The notes below the pieces were generated by a model. The model was not told where the DNA came from, searched no databases, and saw nothing but the letters and a program-made list of their open reading frames with translations. Shown here piece after piece: positions 5,522 to 11,784 of a DNA stretch of 11,784 bases (the first letter of the stretch is position 1; each line of letters begins with the position of its first letter). This DNA is from an uncultured Bacillota bacterium (GTDB taxonomy: Bacteria > Bacillota_I > Bacilli_A > RFN20 > CAG-826). The position numbers and the translations under genes are program-made. The stretch covers positions 1-11,784 of the forward strand of contig CASFWS010000069.1 in assembly GCA_949298295.1 (NCBI GenBank), read 5' to 3'.

Positions 5522-6696
5522 AGCTTCCCCTCGTAGGCCTTCACGGCGTCGGAGGCGATCATCTTCTCCTCGTCGGTCGGGATGACGGCGACCTTGACTG
5601 GGCTATCGGGGGCCGAGATGAGCTCCTCTTTCCCGCCGAAGGCTTTCTCGTTCTTCTTTTCGTCGATGACGATGCCGAGGGCTTCCTTCACCCGGTCGAG
5701 GACGAGCTTCCGGTAGAAGGGGCTATTCTCCCCGATGCCGGCCGAGAAGACGATGAGGTCGACCCCGCCGAGGCGGACGAAGTACTGCCCGATGTAGTCG
5801 GCGACCCGCCGGGCGAAGAGGTTGCTGGCCGTGATGCAGCGTCTATCGCCCTTGAAATAGCCCTCCTCGACGTCGCGGGTATCGTTGGAAAGGCCCGAGA
5901 CCCCAAGGAAGCCGCTCTTTTTGTTGAGAAGGTCGTAGACTTCCGCGCTCGAGAGGCCCATCTGCTCGGAGAGATAGTAGGAAACCGAGGGGTCGAGGTC
6001 CCCGGAGCGGGTGCCCATCATGACCCCGCCGAGGGGGGTTCGGATGGCGGCGAGCGAAGAGCCGCTTCCGAGGTGGCACGTGATGATCCGGGTCCCCTTA
6101 TGGCCCCCGAGATAGGCGGCGATGGCCTTTTCGGCAAGGTAGCGGTGGGAAGTGCCGTGGGCCCCGTAGCGCCGGCAGTCGTACTTCTCGCTCAGCTCGT
6201 AGGGAATCGGGAAGAGGTAGTCTTCCTCTTCCATCGTCTGGTGGTAGGCGGTATCGAAGACGGCGACGGCGACGGCCTCCGGGACGGCTTCCTTGAAGGC
6301 GTGGAAGCCCATGAGATGGGCCGGCGCGTGGAGGGGATCAAGGGGGGTGAGGTCGGCGATCTTCTTTTCCGTATCCGCATCGAAGAGGGCGGATTTGCTG
6401 AAGTATTTGCCGCCTTGGACGACCCGGTGGCCGATGGCAACGATGTCGTTCTTGTCCTTGACGATGCCTTTCGAGGTGAGGGCATTGAGGATCAGTTCGA
6501 CGCCCTTATGGTGGTCCATGATGGGGAGGACTTCCTTCGTCGTTTCCCCGTTGTAAGTAAGCTTGAAGATGCCGTCCTCGTGGCCGATCCGGTCGACGAG
6601 GCCTCCGCAGACGACTTCAAGGCCCTCGAGGCGATAAAGCTTGTACTTGAGGGAGCTGGAGCCGGCGTTGACGGCCATTACCAATTTGTCTGACAT
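5518..6696 (-). CDS. ackA: Acetate kinase
   Basis: The 392-residue protein has the full acetate kinase signature set: NAGSSSLKY (Asn10), GHRVVQGG (Arg91), FDTAYHQTM (Asp148), YGAHGTSHRYL (His180), GSGSSLAAI for nucleotide binding, MMGTRSGDLDP (Arg230), SAGIGEN and PTDEE near the C-terminus. It converts acetyl phosphate and ADP to acetate and ATP, the energy-yielding last step of acetate fermentation with phosphotransacetylase; no pta is in the window. It is cytoplasmic and usually a dimer. The ATG at 6696 follows AAAGGAAAG. The upstream ATG-to-promoter space holds inverted repeats that may bind a regulator. It is first in a two-gene operon with nrnA. All catalytic residues are present and the length is normal. 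Confidence 0.97.
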   Translation of the reverse strand: MSDKLVMAVNAGSSSLKYKLYRLEGLEVVCGGLVDRIGHEDGIFKLTYNGETTKEVLPIMDHHKGVELILNALTSKGIVKDKNDIVAIGHRVVQGGKYFSKSALFDADTEKKIADLTPLDPLHAPAHLMGFHAFKEAVPEAVAVAVFDTAYHQTMEEEDYLFPIPYELSEKYDCRRYGAHGTSHRYLAEKAIAAYLGGHKGTRIITCHLGSGSSLAAIRTPLGGVMMGTRSGDLDPSVSYYLSEQMGLSSAEVYDLLNKKSGFLGVSGLSNDTRDVEEGYFKGDRRCITASNLFARRVADYIGQYFVRLGGVDLIVFSAGIGENSPFYRKLVLDRVKEALGIVIDEKKNEKAFGGKEELISAPDSPVKVAVIPTDEEKMIASDAVKAYEGKL

Positions 6697-6708
6697 AACT
6701 TTCCTTTC

Positions 6709-6733
6709 GTTAGCGATAGGATTTTAGGCTAAC
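6709..6733 (-). promoter_or_regulatory. Inverted repeat in the ackA leader, possible operator
   Basis: GTTAGC (6709-6714) and GCTAAC (6728-6733) form a perfect 6-bp inverted repeat around an AT-rich centre that on the minus strand contains TAAAAT, a possible -10 box. A promoter inside a dyad would suit control by a repressor. No convincing -35 was seen. Confidence 0.35.
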
Positions 6734-6850
6734 TTCACCCTTAAAACCATGGATAACGCGGCCCTGAAGGGGAAAGCGCCCTCTTTGTGGTGTCCCGAAT
6801 GGTCAAAATGGTGGCCTTTTGGTGGCGTCTTTTGATCGAGGCCCCCTTTT

Positions 6851-6873
6851 GAAAAAGTGTAAAACACGTTTTC
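6851..6873. promoter_or_regulatory. Inverted repeat between ackA and the membrane protein gene
   Basis: GAAAA-A-GTGT / ACAC-G-TTTTC around an AAA loop, nine pairs with one mismatch. It sits between two divergent genes and lacks a following T-tract on the plus strand. An operator is as likely as a terminator. Confidence 0.3.
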
Positions 6874-6953
6874 AGAAAATAGGCACGGCTTGCGTCAGTG
6901 AGCTGCTATCTGCCCCCTTGATTCTTGTTGCGAACTTTGGACTTCTCATCCTT

Positions 6954-6959
6954 TATACT
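6954..6959 (+). promoter_or_regulatory. Possible -10 box of the membrane protein gene
   Basis: TATACT matches the consensus at five of six positions and lies six bases before the ATG at 6966, the same spacing as in the AlbA_2 gene downstream. The nearest -35-like TTGCGA (6928-6933) is 20 bp away, which is too far to be convincing. Confidence 0.35.
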
Positions 6960-6965
6960 AGGATC

Positions 6966-7271
6966 ATGGAATTCGTCCTCGAGGTTCTCTTCGTCGTCAT
7001 CTTTGAACCGGCCCTCTACATGGTGAGCCGCATCTTTCCCGGGAAGAGGGGCAGCCGTGCGGTCAAAGTCGTTTCCTCGGTCTTGGCCATCGTCATCTTC
7101 CTTATCTTGATCGGCCTTGTCTTCGCTGGTCTCGTCCTCATGACGACTTCTTACTGGGATCTAGGCGTCATCCTTCTCTCGGTGGGTGCCTCTCTTCTTT
7201 TCGTCGAACTTGCCATCGGGGCTGTTTTTGCCTACCGGAACATTGGGAAGGACGACCCGATCGAGTTCTGA
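6966..7271 (+). CDS. Small membrane protein with three predicted helices (101 aa)
   Basis: The start at 6966 is preferred over 6819 in the same frame because codon use becomes host-like (GTC, CTC, GAG, ATC) only after 6966 and because a TATACT box ends six bases before it. No proper ribosome site is present; AGGA is only two bases from the ATG, so the transcript may be leaderless. Predicted membrane segments are residues 3-22, 36-59 and 65-90, with a basic loop (FPGKRGSRAVK) between the first two and a charged tail (RNIGKDDPIEF). No family is recognised. The TGA stop lies inside the left copy of the direct repeat that flanks the AlbA_2 gene, and a hairpin formed by that repeat could end its transcript. 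Confidence 0.6.
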   Translation: MEFVLEVLFVVIFEPALYMVSRIFPGKRGSRAVKVVSSVLAIVIFLILIGLVFAGLVLMTTSYWDLGVILLSVGASLLFVELAIGAVFAYRNIGKDDPIEF

Positions 7272-7379
7272 TTCTTGCTCCTTTGGCCAAAACAGGGACA
7301 AGAATATATCCAAAAGAGCAAGAATATTTGCCAAAGGAACAAGAATATTGACAAAAGAGCAAAAATATTTATGATTTAG
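7268..7379. repeat. Left direct repeat with 20-21-bp units, upstream of the AlbA_2 gene
   Basis: The first 31 bases (7268-7298), starting with the TGA stop of the membrane gene, are identical to 8800-8830. Then come units opening CAAGAATAT at 7299 and 7319, CAAGAATATT at 7340 and a degenerate one at 7360, spaced 20-21 bp, about two helical turns. The opening TTCTTGCTCCTTTGG is the inverted complement of CCAAAAGAGCAAGAA further on (one mismatch), so the repeat can also fold as a hairpin. The -35 box of the AlbA_2 promoter lies in the third unit, which points to repeated binding sites for a regulator. Confidence 0.85.
7348..7375 (+). promoter_or_regulatory. Consensus promoter of the AlbA_2 gene, leaderless
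   Basis: A perfect -35 TTGACA (7348-7353), a 16-bp spacer, and a -10 TATGAT (7370-7375). The ATG at 7382 follows after six bases, so the expected transcription start coincides with the start codon. No ribosome site exists upstream. Confidence 0.8.
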
Positions 7380-7381
7380 AC

Positions 7382-8803
7382 ATGGATAAGACCTTTCTTG
7401 AGAATCTTTCTGAAGACAGTCAGGTTGAACTTAAGGCCTGTGCAAACAAACTTCCGGCGTCTTTTTGGGAAACATACTCCAGCTTTGCCAATTGTTCCGG
7501 CGGTACGATTTACCTTGGAATCGAGGAAGAGAAGAAAGGCCCCAATAAACTAACAGGGATTAAAAATCCTGAAGAAATTAAGAAGGTCATTTTTGATACG
7601 GCCAACAATCATTCCAAGGTTTCAACCAATCTTCTGACTGGCAAAGACATTGAGTCGGTTGATATTGATGGTCATGTCATCTTGGCTGTTCATATTCGGC
7701 CGGCCACCACGTATGAAAGGCCCGTTTACATTGATGGGAATCCGTTCTTTTCCTATCGACGGGACGGCGAAAGCGACCACCGATATAGCGAGGCTGAAGT
7801 TAGGACTCTCCTGACAATGTCTGTTTTGCCGTCGCAGTCGCTGGACTTTGCCATCTCATCGGCAAGGGTAAGGTTAAACGAACTCGATGATGGATCCCTA
7901 CGCGATTACCGAAAGCTATATGAATCCCTGCATGGGAGCATGTCTTTCTCCTCATTGAGCAACGAGGAATTCTTTTCCCGCGTCGGAGCCCTCCGGAAGG
8001 AGGGGAATGAGTACTTTGCTACCAATGCCGGGCTTTTGGCCTTCGGGAATGCCAATCTCATTCGACTTGTTTTCCCAAACTACTTCCTCGACTACACCCT
8101 TACGGACGGGCAAAGCAGCAAATGGAATGAGCGTTTTGTAAGCGACGATCCTTCCTGGAGCGGCAGCCTCTATTCCTTCGTCAAGCTTTTGAACATGCAT
8201 CTCAATGCCAATTTGAGCGCGCCCTTCCTTTTGAAAGACGGGCTTAATGTCGGCAAGAGCCTCCTCTTCCAGGCCGTCCGGGAAGCGGTGCTCAATGCTG
8301 TTTTCAATGCTGATTTTTCGCTTCCCGGCGGCATCAAGGTGGCTTTAAGCCCGCGGGAAGTCCTTGTCAGGAATCCCGGGTACTTGATGCTTCCCCTGGA
8401 AAGAGCCATGCAAGGGGGCTTTTCCAACCCGCGGAACCCCTGTTTAGCCACTATCTTCCGGTCAATCGAGTACGGCGACCGGGCTGGAAGCGGCATCCCG
8501 ACCATGTTCTCGAGCCTTCATGAACTTTCTTATCCCGATCCCGTCTACCGCGAAGACCCTGATCTTGTGGCGACTGAAGTCCGTATCGTGCTAGTCCCAG
8601 GCCTTGGCAACTCCGGGCTTCTTCTCCGGGCCCTCGTGTGTTCTCGAGGTGGGCTCTCCATCGAAGAACTTCAGGCAGCGACCGGCTTTGGGCGGAAGAA
8701 AATCCTGGCCTGCCTCGACGACCTTTTGGGCAAGGGCCTAGTCGTGGACAACGGCCGCAAGACCAAGGGCAGGAAGTTCCTCAAGTCTTGGTCGATGGCC
8801 TGA
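7382..8803 (+). CDS. AlbA_2 (Schlafen-like) domain regulator with ATPase-like domain and winged helix
   Basis: The 473-residue protein has three parts. Residues about 10-145 match the AlbA_2 domain (PF04326, formerly AAA_4): VELKAC, FANCSGGTIYLGIEEE and the closing SYRRDGESDHRYSEAEVR. Residues about 295-400 match the HATPase_c_4 domain (PF13749) of the same family: REAVLNAVFNADFS and EYGDRAGSGIPTM. Residues about 412-470 look like a winged helix (LSIEELQAATGFGRKKI). Family members are annotated as putative transcription regulators or RecG-like helicases; real helicase motifs are absent. The N-terminal third is AT-richer than the host genes and the C-terminal part GC-richer, suggesting partial amelioration. 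The gene sits between two copies of a direct repeat and starts without a ribosome site. The likely role is DNA or RNA binding, possibly autoregulation through the repeats. Confidence 0.85.
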   Translation: MDKTFLENLSEDSQVELKACANKLPASFWETYSSFANCSGGTIYLGIEEEKKGPNKLTGIKNPEEIKKVIFDTANNHSKVSTNLLTGKDIESVDIDGHVILAVHIRPATTYERPVYIDGNPFFSYRRDGESDHRYSEAEVRTLLTMSVLPSQSLDFAISSARVRLNELDDGSLRDYRKLYESLHGSMSFSSLSNEEFFSRVGALRKEGNEYFATNAGLLAFGNANLIRLVFPNYFLDYTLTDGQSSKWNERFVSDDPSWSGSLYSFVKLLNMHLNANLSAPFLLKDGLNVGKSLLFQAVREAVLNAVFNADFSLPGGIKVALSPREVLVRNPGYLMLPLERAMQGGFSNPRNPCLATIFRSIEYGDRAGSGIPTMFSSLHELSYPDPVYREDPDLVATEVRIVLVPGLGNSGLLLRALVCSRGGLSIEELQAATGFGRKKILACLDDLLGKGLVVDNGRKTKGRKFLKSWSMA

Positions 8804-8910
8804 TTCTTGCTCCTTTGGCCAAAACAGGGATAAGAATATTTCCAAAAGAACAAGATTATTTCCGAAAAGAGCAAGAATAATAGTCAAAGGAACAAGAAAG
8901 TTGCATTGAT
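8800..8910. repeat. Right direct repeat downstream of the AlbA_2 gene
   Basis: This copy starts at the TGA stop of the AlbA_2 gene, just as the left copy starts at the stop of the membrane gene. Its units begin at 8831, 8851, 8872 and 8893, spaced 20-21 bp, with more drift (CAAGATTATT, CAAGAATAAT) than the left copy. No promoter boxes remain in it; the position matching TTGACA is changed. Confidence 0.85.
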
Positions 8911-8998
8911 TCAGGATGCCAGATGACATCCTTTTTCAATAGGCCAAATTGCCGATTGCGCTTGAAACGGCCGCGGTTTCCTCAACCTTTGCTTTTGC

Positions 8999-9022
8999 GC
9001 CTCCCTCAAGGGAAGCCTTTTT
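8999..9022 (+). terminator. Probable terminator downstream of the AlbA_2 gene
   Basis: GCCTCCC (8999-9005) pairs with GGGAAGC (9010-9016) around a TCAA loop with one mismatch, followed by CCTTTTT. Confidence 0.6.
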
Positions 9023-9126
9023 GTGGAAGCGGTTGCCGCTTCCCCTAGGCGGCATCGAAGAGCCCATGGTATGAAACTCACCAATGAGTTTTGGCTGGGC
9101 AATCGCTTATCAATCGTCGAACATGC

Positions 9127-9159
9127 GGTACAAATCCCGAAAAATTTTTAATTTGTACC
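9127..9159. promoter_or_regulatory. Long palindrome upstream of glgB, possible operator
   Basis: GGTACAAAT (9127-9135) and ATTTGTACC (9151-9159) are a perfect 9-bp inverted repeat, extendable to 12 bp with one mismatch. The 15-bp centre contains AAAAATTTTT. It is about 190 bp upstream of glgB. No T-tract of terminator type follows. Confidence 0.5.
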
Positions 9160-9350
9160 ACATAGCCATCGATATCCCTTCTAAGAAAACCGGCCTTGTA
9201 GGCAGTCTCGGCCCTAGATTGTTATGGCTAGCAGGGGAAGAGCTCGAGAAATCCCCCTCACGTGCACGCAAGGGCATGACTAATCGTTTTCTTTGATTTA
9301 GGATATCGCTAGTGAAAAAGGAGAAACCTTGATTCAGAAAGGAAATCGCT

Positions 9351-11489
9351 ATGGCATATGGCATTCTTTATGACTTTTTGATGGGTCAGACGACCGAGGC
9401 CTACAAGTACTTCGGCGCCCATTTCGAAGAACGGGAAGTGGGGGAAGGAAAAGACAAACGCAAGGTCAAAGGCGTCGTCTTCCGCCTCTATGCGCCGCTC
9501 GCGAGCGACGTTTCCGTCATCGGCGAGTGGAACGGCTGGGACGTCCGCGTCAACAAGATGGGCAAGATCGACGAAAGCGGCGTCTTCGAAACCTTCGTCG
9601 AAGGCCTCGAGGACTACGAGAGCTACAAGTTCCACTTCAAGAACTGCTGGGGCGAGTACGTCGACAAGGCCGACCCCTATGCCTTCTATAGCGAGCTCCG
9701 TCCCCAGACCTGCTCCCGCCTCTTCGACTACCGGGGCTTCCCCTGGGCCGACGAGGAATGGATGAAGGGCCGCGACCGGAACTTCGGCAAGCCGATGTCG
9801 ATCTACGAACTCCACCTCGGCAGCTGGAAAGGCAAGATCAACGGCCGCTTCCCGAGCTACGAGGAAGTCGCCGATTACCTCATTCCCTATATTCAGGAGA
9901 CTGGCTTCACCCACGTCGAGATCATGCCGATCGTCCAATACCCCTTCGACGGGAGCTGGGGCTACCAGGCCACCGGCTTCTATAGTGTCGACAGCCGCTA
10001 CGGCAACCCGAAGCAGCTGATGAGCTTCGTCGACCGTCTCCACCGGGCTGGGATCGGCGTCATCCTCGACTTTGCCCCCGTCCACTTCGCAAGCGACTAC
10101 TGGGCCCTCAAGGAATTCGACGGGAGCCACCTCTACGAATACGGGGATCCCCATACCTACAGCCAGTGGGGGAGCCTCCTCTTCGACCTCGGCAAGGACC
10201 CGGTCCGGAGCTTCCTCATGTCGGCCATGAACTACTTCGTGAGCGAGTTCCACTTCGACGGCCTCCGGGTCGACGCCGTGAGCAACATCGTCTACTGGGA
10301 CGGCAACAAACAAAACGGCGAGAACACCGGGGCGACCGAGTTCATTAGGCGCCTCAACGGGAAGCTCCACTACGAGCACCCCTCGCTCATGATGATCGCC
10401 GAAGACTCGACCGACTTCCCGGGCGTCACCCGGCCCGTCGAGTGGGGCGGCCTCGGCTTCGACTACAAGTGGGACCTCGGCTGGATGAACGACACCCTCA
10501 AGTACTACGCCAAGGACCCGATCTACAAGAAGTGGGAGCATAACAAGCTCACCTTCTCGATGGCCTATTTCTATAGCGACAACTTCCTGCTCCCCCTCTC
10601 CCACGACGAAGTCGTCCACGGGAAGGGCACCCTCATCAACAAGATGTACGGGGACTACGACACGAAGTTCGCTCTCTTACGGAACCTCTATACCTACCAG
10701 TTCGGCCACCCCGGCAAGAAGCTCAACTTCATGGGCAACGAGCTCGCGAGCTTCGACGAGTGGAACGAGCAGCGCTCCCTCCCCTGGGAACTCCTCTCCT
10801 TCCCGAAGCACGACTCGGTGAAACGCCTCATGAGGGACCTCAATCTCATCTACCGCGCCGAGAAGGCAATGCACTTCGAGGAACACAATCCCGCCCACTT
10901 CTCGTGGACGATGGTCGACAACCACGACCAGTCGGTCTTCGCCTTCCAGCGCCAGGTCGAGGATAGCGATCTCCTCTTCGTCTTCAACATGACGCCCAAT
11001 TACTACGAGAACTACGATGTCCCCTGCCTCCGCGGCGGGGAGTACTACGAGCTCTTCAATAGCGACAAGGACGTCTACGGGGGCTATGGGACCCATAACG
11101 ACTGGAACCACCGGACCTACGACGGGGGACCCGAGAACAAGCCCTTCCACCTGACGATCAAGATCCCTTCCTACGGGGCGATGATTTTCAAGCGGGTCGT
11201 CGGGGACGAGGAAAGGGCCTACTACGCCTCTCTCCGCGAGGCGAAGAAGCCATCCTCCCCGGAGACCATCGAAAGCGTCGGGGAAAAGGCCCCGGAGAAG
11301 AAAGCCAAGAAGGCCCCGGCTAAGACGAAAGCCGCGAAGCCGGCGGCCAAGAAGAAGGCCGTCACGAAAGCGGCCCCGAAAGAAAAGAAGCTGGCTTCGA
11401 AGGCCATTAAGCCCGCGGCGGAAAAGGCCCCGGCCAAGAAAAAGGCAGCCCCGAAGAAGGCCGCCGGAAAGAAAGCCGCCGCTAGGTAA
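9351..11489 (+). CDS. glgB: 1,4-alpha-glucan branching enzyme with Lys/Ala-rich C-terminal tail
   Basis: The 712-residue protein is a GH13 branching enzyme. It moves alpha-1,4 glucan segments to alpha-1,6 positions during glycogen synthesis in the cytoplasm. It has a short N-terminus and a CBM48 domain (about residues 40-110, GEWNGWD), then the catalytic barrel: GVILDFAPVHF (Asp240, His245), FDGLRVDAV (nucleophile Asp308), MMIAEDS (acid/base Glu351) and LSHDEVVHGKGT (His418, Asp419), with a C-terminal all-beta domain to about residue 620. The ATG at 9351 has AAAGGAAA upstream; an in-frame TGA just before rules out a longer form. From about residue 645 to the end the protein is a Lys-, Ala- and Pro-rich tail resembling histone H1, with no place in the enzyme fold. 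glgP follows after 37 bp in the same direction. The tail's role is unknown. Confidence 0.96.
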   Translation: MAYGILYDFLMGQTTEAYKYFGAHFEEREVGEGKDKRKVKGVVFRLYAPLASDVSVIGEWNGWDVRVNKMGKIDESGVFETFVEGLEDYESYKFHFKNCWGEYVDKADPYAFYSELRPQTCSRLFDYRGFPWADEEWMKGRDRNFGKPMSIYELHLGSWKGKINGRFPSYEEVADYLIPYIQETGFTHVEIMPIVQYPFDGSWGYQATGFYSVDSRYGNPKQLMSFVDRLHRAGIGVILDFAPVHFASDYWALKEFDGSHLYEYGDPHTYSQWGSLLFDLGKDPVRSFLMSAMNYFVSEFHFDGLRVDAVSNIVYWDGNKQNGENTGATEFIRRLNGKLHYEHPSLMMIAEDSTDFPGVTRPVEWGGLGFDYKWDLGWMNDTLKYYAKDPIYKKWEHNKLTFSMAYFYSDNFLLPLSHDEVVHGKGTLINKMYGDYDTKFALLRNLYTYQFGHPGKKLNFMGNELASFDEWNEQRSLPWELLSFPKHDSVKRLMRDLNLIYRAEKAMHFEEHNPAHFSWTMVDNHDQSVFAFQRQVEDSDLLFVFNMTPNYYENYDVPCLRGGEYYELFNSDKDVYGGYGTHNDWNHRTYDGGPENKPFHLTIKIPSYGAMIFKRVVGDEERAYYASLREAKKPSSPETIESVGEKAPEKKAKKAPAKTKAAKPAAKKKAVTKAAPKEKKLASKAIKPAAEKAPAKKKAAPKKAAGKKAAAR

Positions 11490-11526
11490 GCGGCGCAATC
11501 AAAAGAAGAAAGGACAACGACCAAAC

Positions 11527-11784
11527 ATGATGTTCGATAGCGTGAAAGCCTTCAAGGAGGAATTCGCCCGGCGTCTCAGCGAGAAGTTCGGCCGGACCGT
11601 CGAGGATTCCCACATCACCGAGCGTTACGACGTCCTCGGGGAGATGGTCCGCGATTACGCCGGCTATTCCCTCCGCGACTCGATGGAAGACGTCAATAAG
11701 CACGGGCGGAAGCAGCTCGTCTACTTCTCGATGGAATTCCTCATCGGGCGCCTCCTTCTCAACAACATGCAGAACCTCGGGGTC
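11527..11784 (+). CDS. glgP: Glycogen/starch phosphorylase, N-terminal part (runs off the window)
   Basis: An open frame runs from ATG 11527 to the window end, 86 residues. The opening MMFDSVKAFKEEF, the HITERYDVLGEMVRDY stretch, and especially QLVYFSMEFLIGRLLLNN with NLG following are the well-known N-terminal signature of GT35 phosphorylases (YxSMEFLxGR). The full enzyme would need about 750-800 residues and a pyridoxal-phosphate lysine, both outside the window. It releases glucose 1-phosphate from glycogen with inorganic phosphate. AAAGGA lies 12 bases before the first ATG; the second ATG (11530) is also possible. It is 37 bp behind glgB, with no terminator between, so the two are likely one operon. 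A choice between glgP and malP cannot be made from this part; the glgB neighbour favours glgP. Confidence 0.92.
   Translation, partial: MMFDSVKAFKEEFARRLSEKFGRTVEDSHITERYDVLGEMVRDYAGYSLRDSMEDVNKHGRKQLVYFSMEFLIGRLLLNNMQNLGV

Larger units (their letters stand above)
8911..9350. other. Gene-poor region before glgB with a series of inverted repeats
   Basis: No supported protein gene. Besides the terminator at 8999-9022 it holds an imperfect hairpin at 8964-8980 (GAAAC/GTTTC ends) and a perfect 8-bp hairpin GGAAGCGG-TTG-CCGCTTCC (9025-9043) that competes with GCCGC/GCGGC (9035-9039 with 9049-9053). It also holds AAACTCA-CCAA-TGAGTTT (9074-9091) enclosed by GCCCA/TGGGC (9062-9066 with 9096-9100), and the palindrome at 9127-9159. 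A weak promoter for glgB (ATGACT at 9276, TAGGAT at 9299) is possible. The glgB ribosome site is AAAGGAAA just before 9351. Confidence 0.5.

Noticed and set aside
6819..6965. Upstream extension of the membrane protein gene to an ATG at 6819
   Set aside because: No ribosome site, codon use differs from the rest of the gene, and the stretch includes the inverted repeat at 6851-6873 and the -10 box.
7268..8910. CRISPR array or retron in the 20-21-bp repeat stretches
   Set aside because: The units are contiguous, AT-rich and degenerate with no unique spacers, and there are no cas or reverse transcriptase genes.
9071..9151. A 26-codon plus-strand ORF opening MKLTNEFWLGNR
   Set aside because: No good ribosome site, and it coincides with the hairpin at 9074-9091 and half of the palindrome; most likely chance.
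9309..10619. Long open frame (436 codons) on the minus strand opposite glgB, and similar frames opposite ackA, nrnA, the lipoprotein and the glgB tail
   Set aside because: They are shadows of GC-rich coding regions: composition is extremely biased (Val/Glu/Ala runs), there are no ribosome sites, and the opposite strand carries clear enzymes.
1..11784. tRNA or rRNA genes
   Set aside because: No cloverleaf, CCA-end pattern or rRNA-like stretch was seen on either strand by eye.

Overview
The window looks like chromosomal DNA from a GC-rich fermentative Gram-positive bacterium, most likely a Bacilli-type member of the Bacillota. The evidence is a lipoprotein with a short lipobox, strong GGAG ribosome sites, an acetate kinase/NrnA pair, a glycogen branching enzyme followed by glycogen phosphorylase, and a strong preference for C or G in third codon positions. 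TGA is used as a stop by several genes and TGG encodes Trp, so the code is standard table 11. No species can be named from this alone.

Layout. 1-704: the 3' part of a plus-strand AAA/ABC-type ATPase of the COG3910 kind. 935-2801: an accessory island of three tandem units with a period of about 676 bp. Each unit has (a) on the minus strand a small, very basic 110-113 aa protein preceded by a short leader ORF, and (b) on the plus strand what looks like a complete tiny RNA gene: a TTGAA(T/C)-N16/17-TTTAAT-type promoter, a structured RNA of about 60-75 nt with a GNRA-capped hairpin, and a U-tract that overlaps the stop codon of the opposing protein gene. This RNA-plus-protein cassette is the most novel-looking item in the window. 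3121-4424: a minus-strand lipoprotein gene with terminator and promoter. 4464-6696: a minus-strand ackA-nrnA operon, in that order, with a 4-bp ATGA overlap.

6966-7271: a plus-strand three-helix membrane protein. 7268-8910: an AlbA_2 (Schlafen-like) predicted regulator flanked on both sides by a direct repeat of about 110 bp built from 20-21-bp units. Its consensus promoter lies within the left repeat and implies a leaderless transcript. 8911-9350: a gene-poor stretch with a terminator and a series of hairpins and palindromes. 9351-11784: glgB, with an unusual Lys/Ala/Pro-rich tail, followed by the start of glgP in the same orientation.

How they fit together. glgB and glgP form a glycogen synthesis/breakdown operon. 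AckA makes ATP from acetyl phosphate, and NrnA recycles short RNA fragments and pAp. The two accessory pieces (the triplicated RNA/protein array and the repeat-flanked AlbA_2 gene) are more AT-rich in places than the surrounding genes and look acquired.
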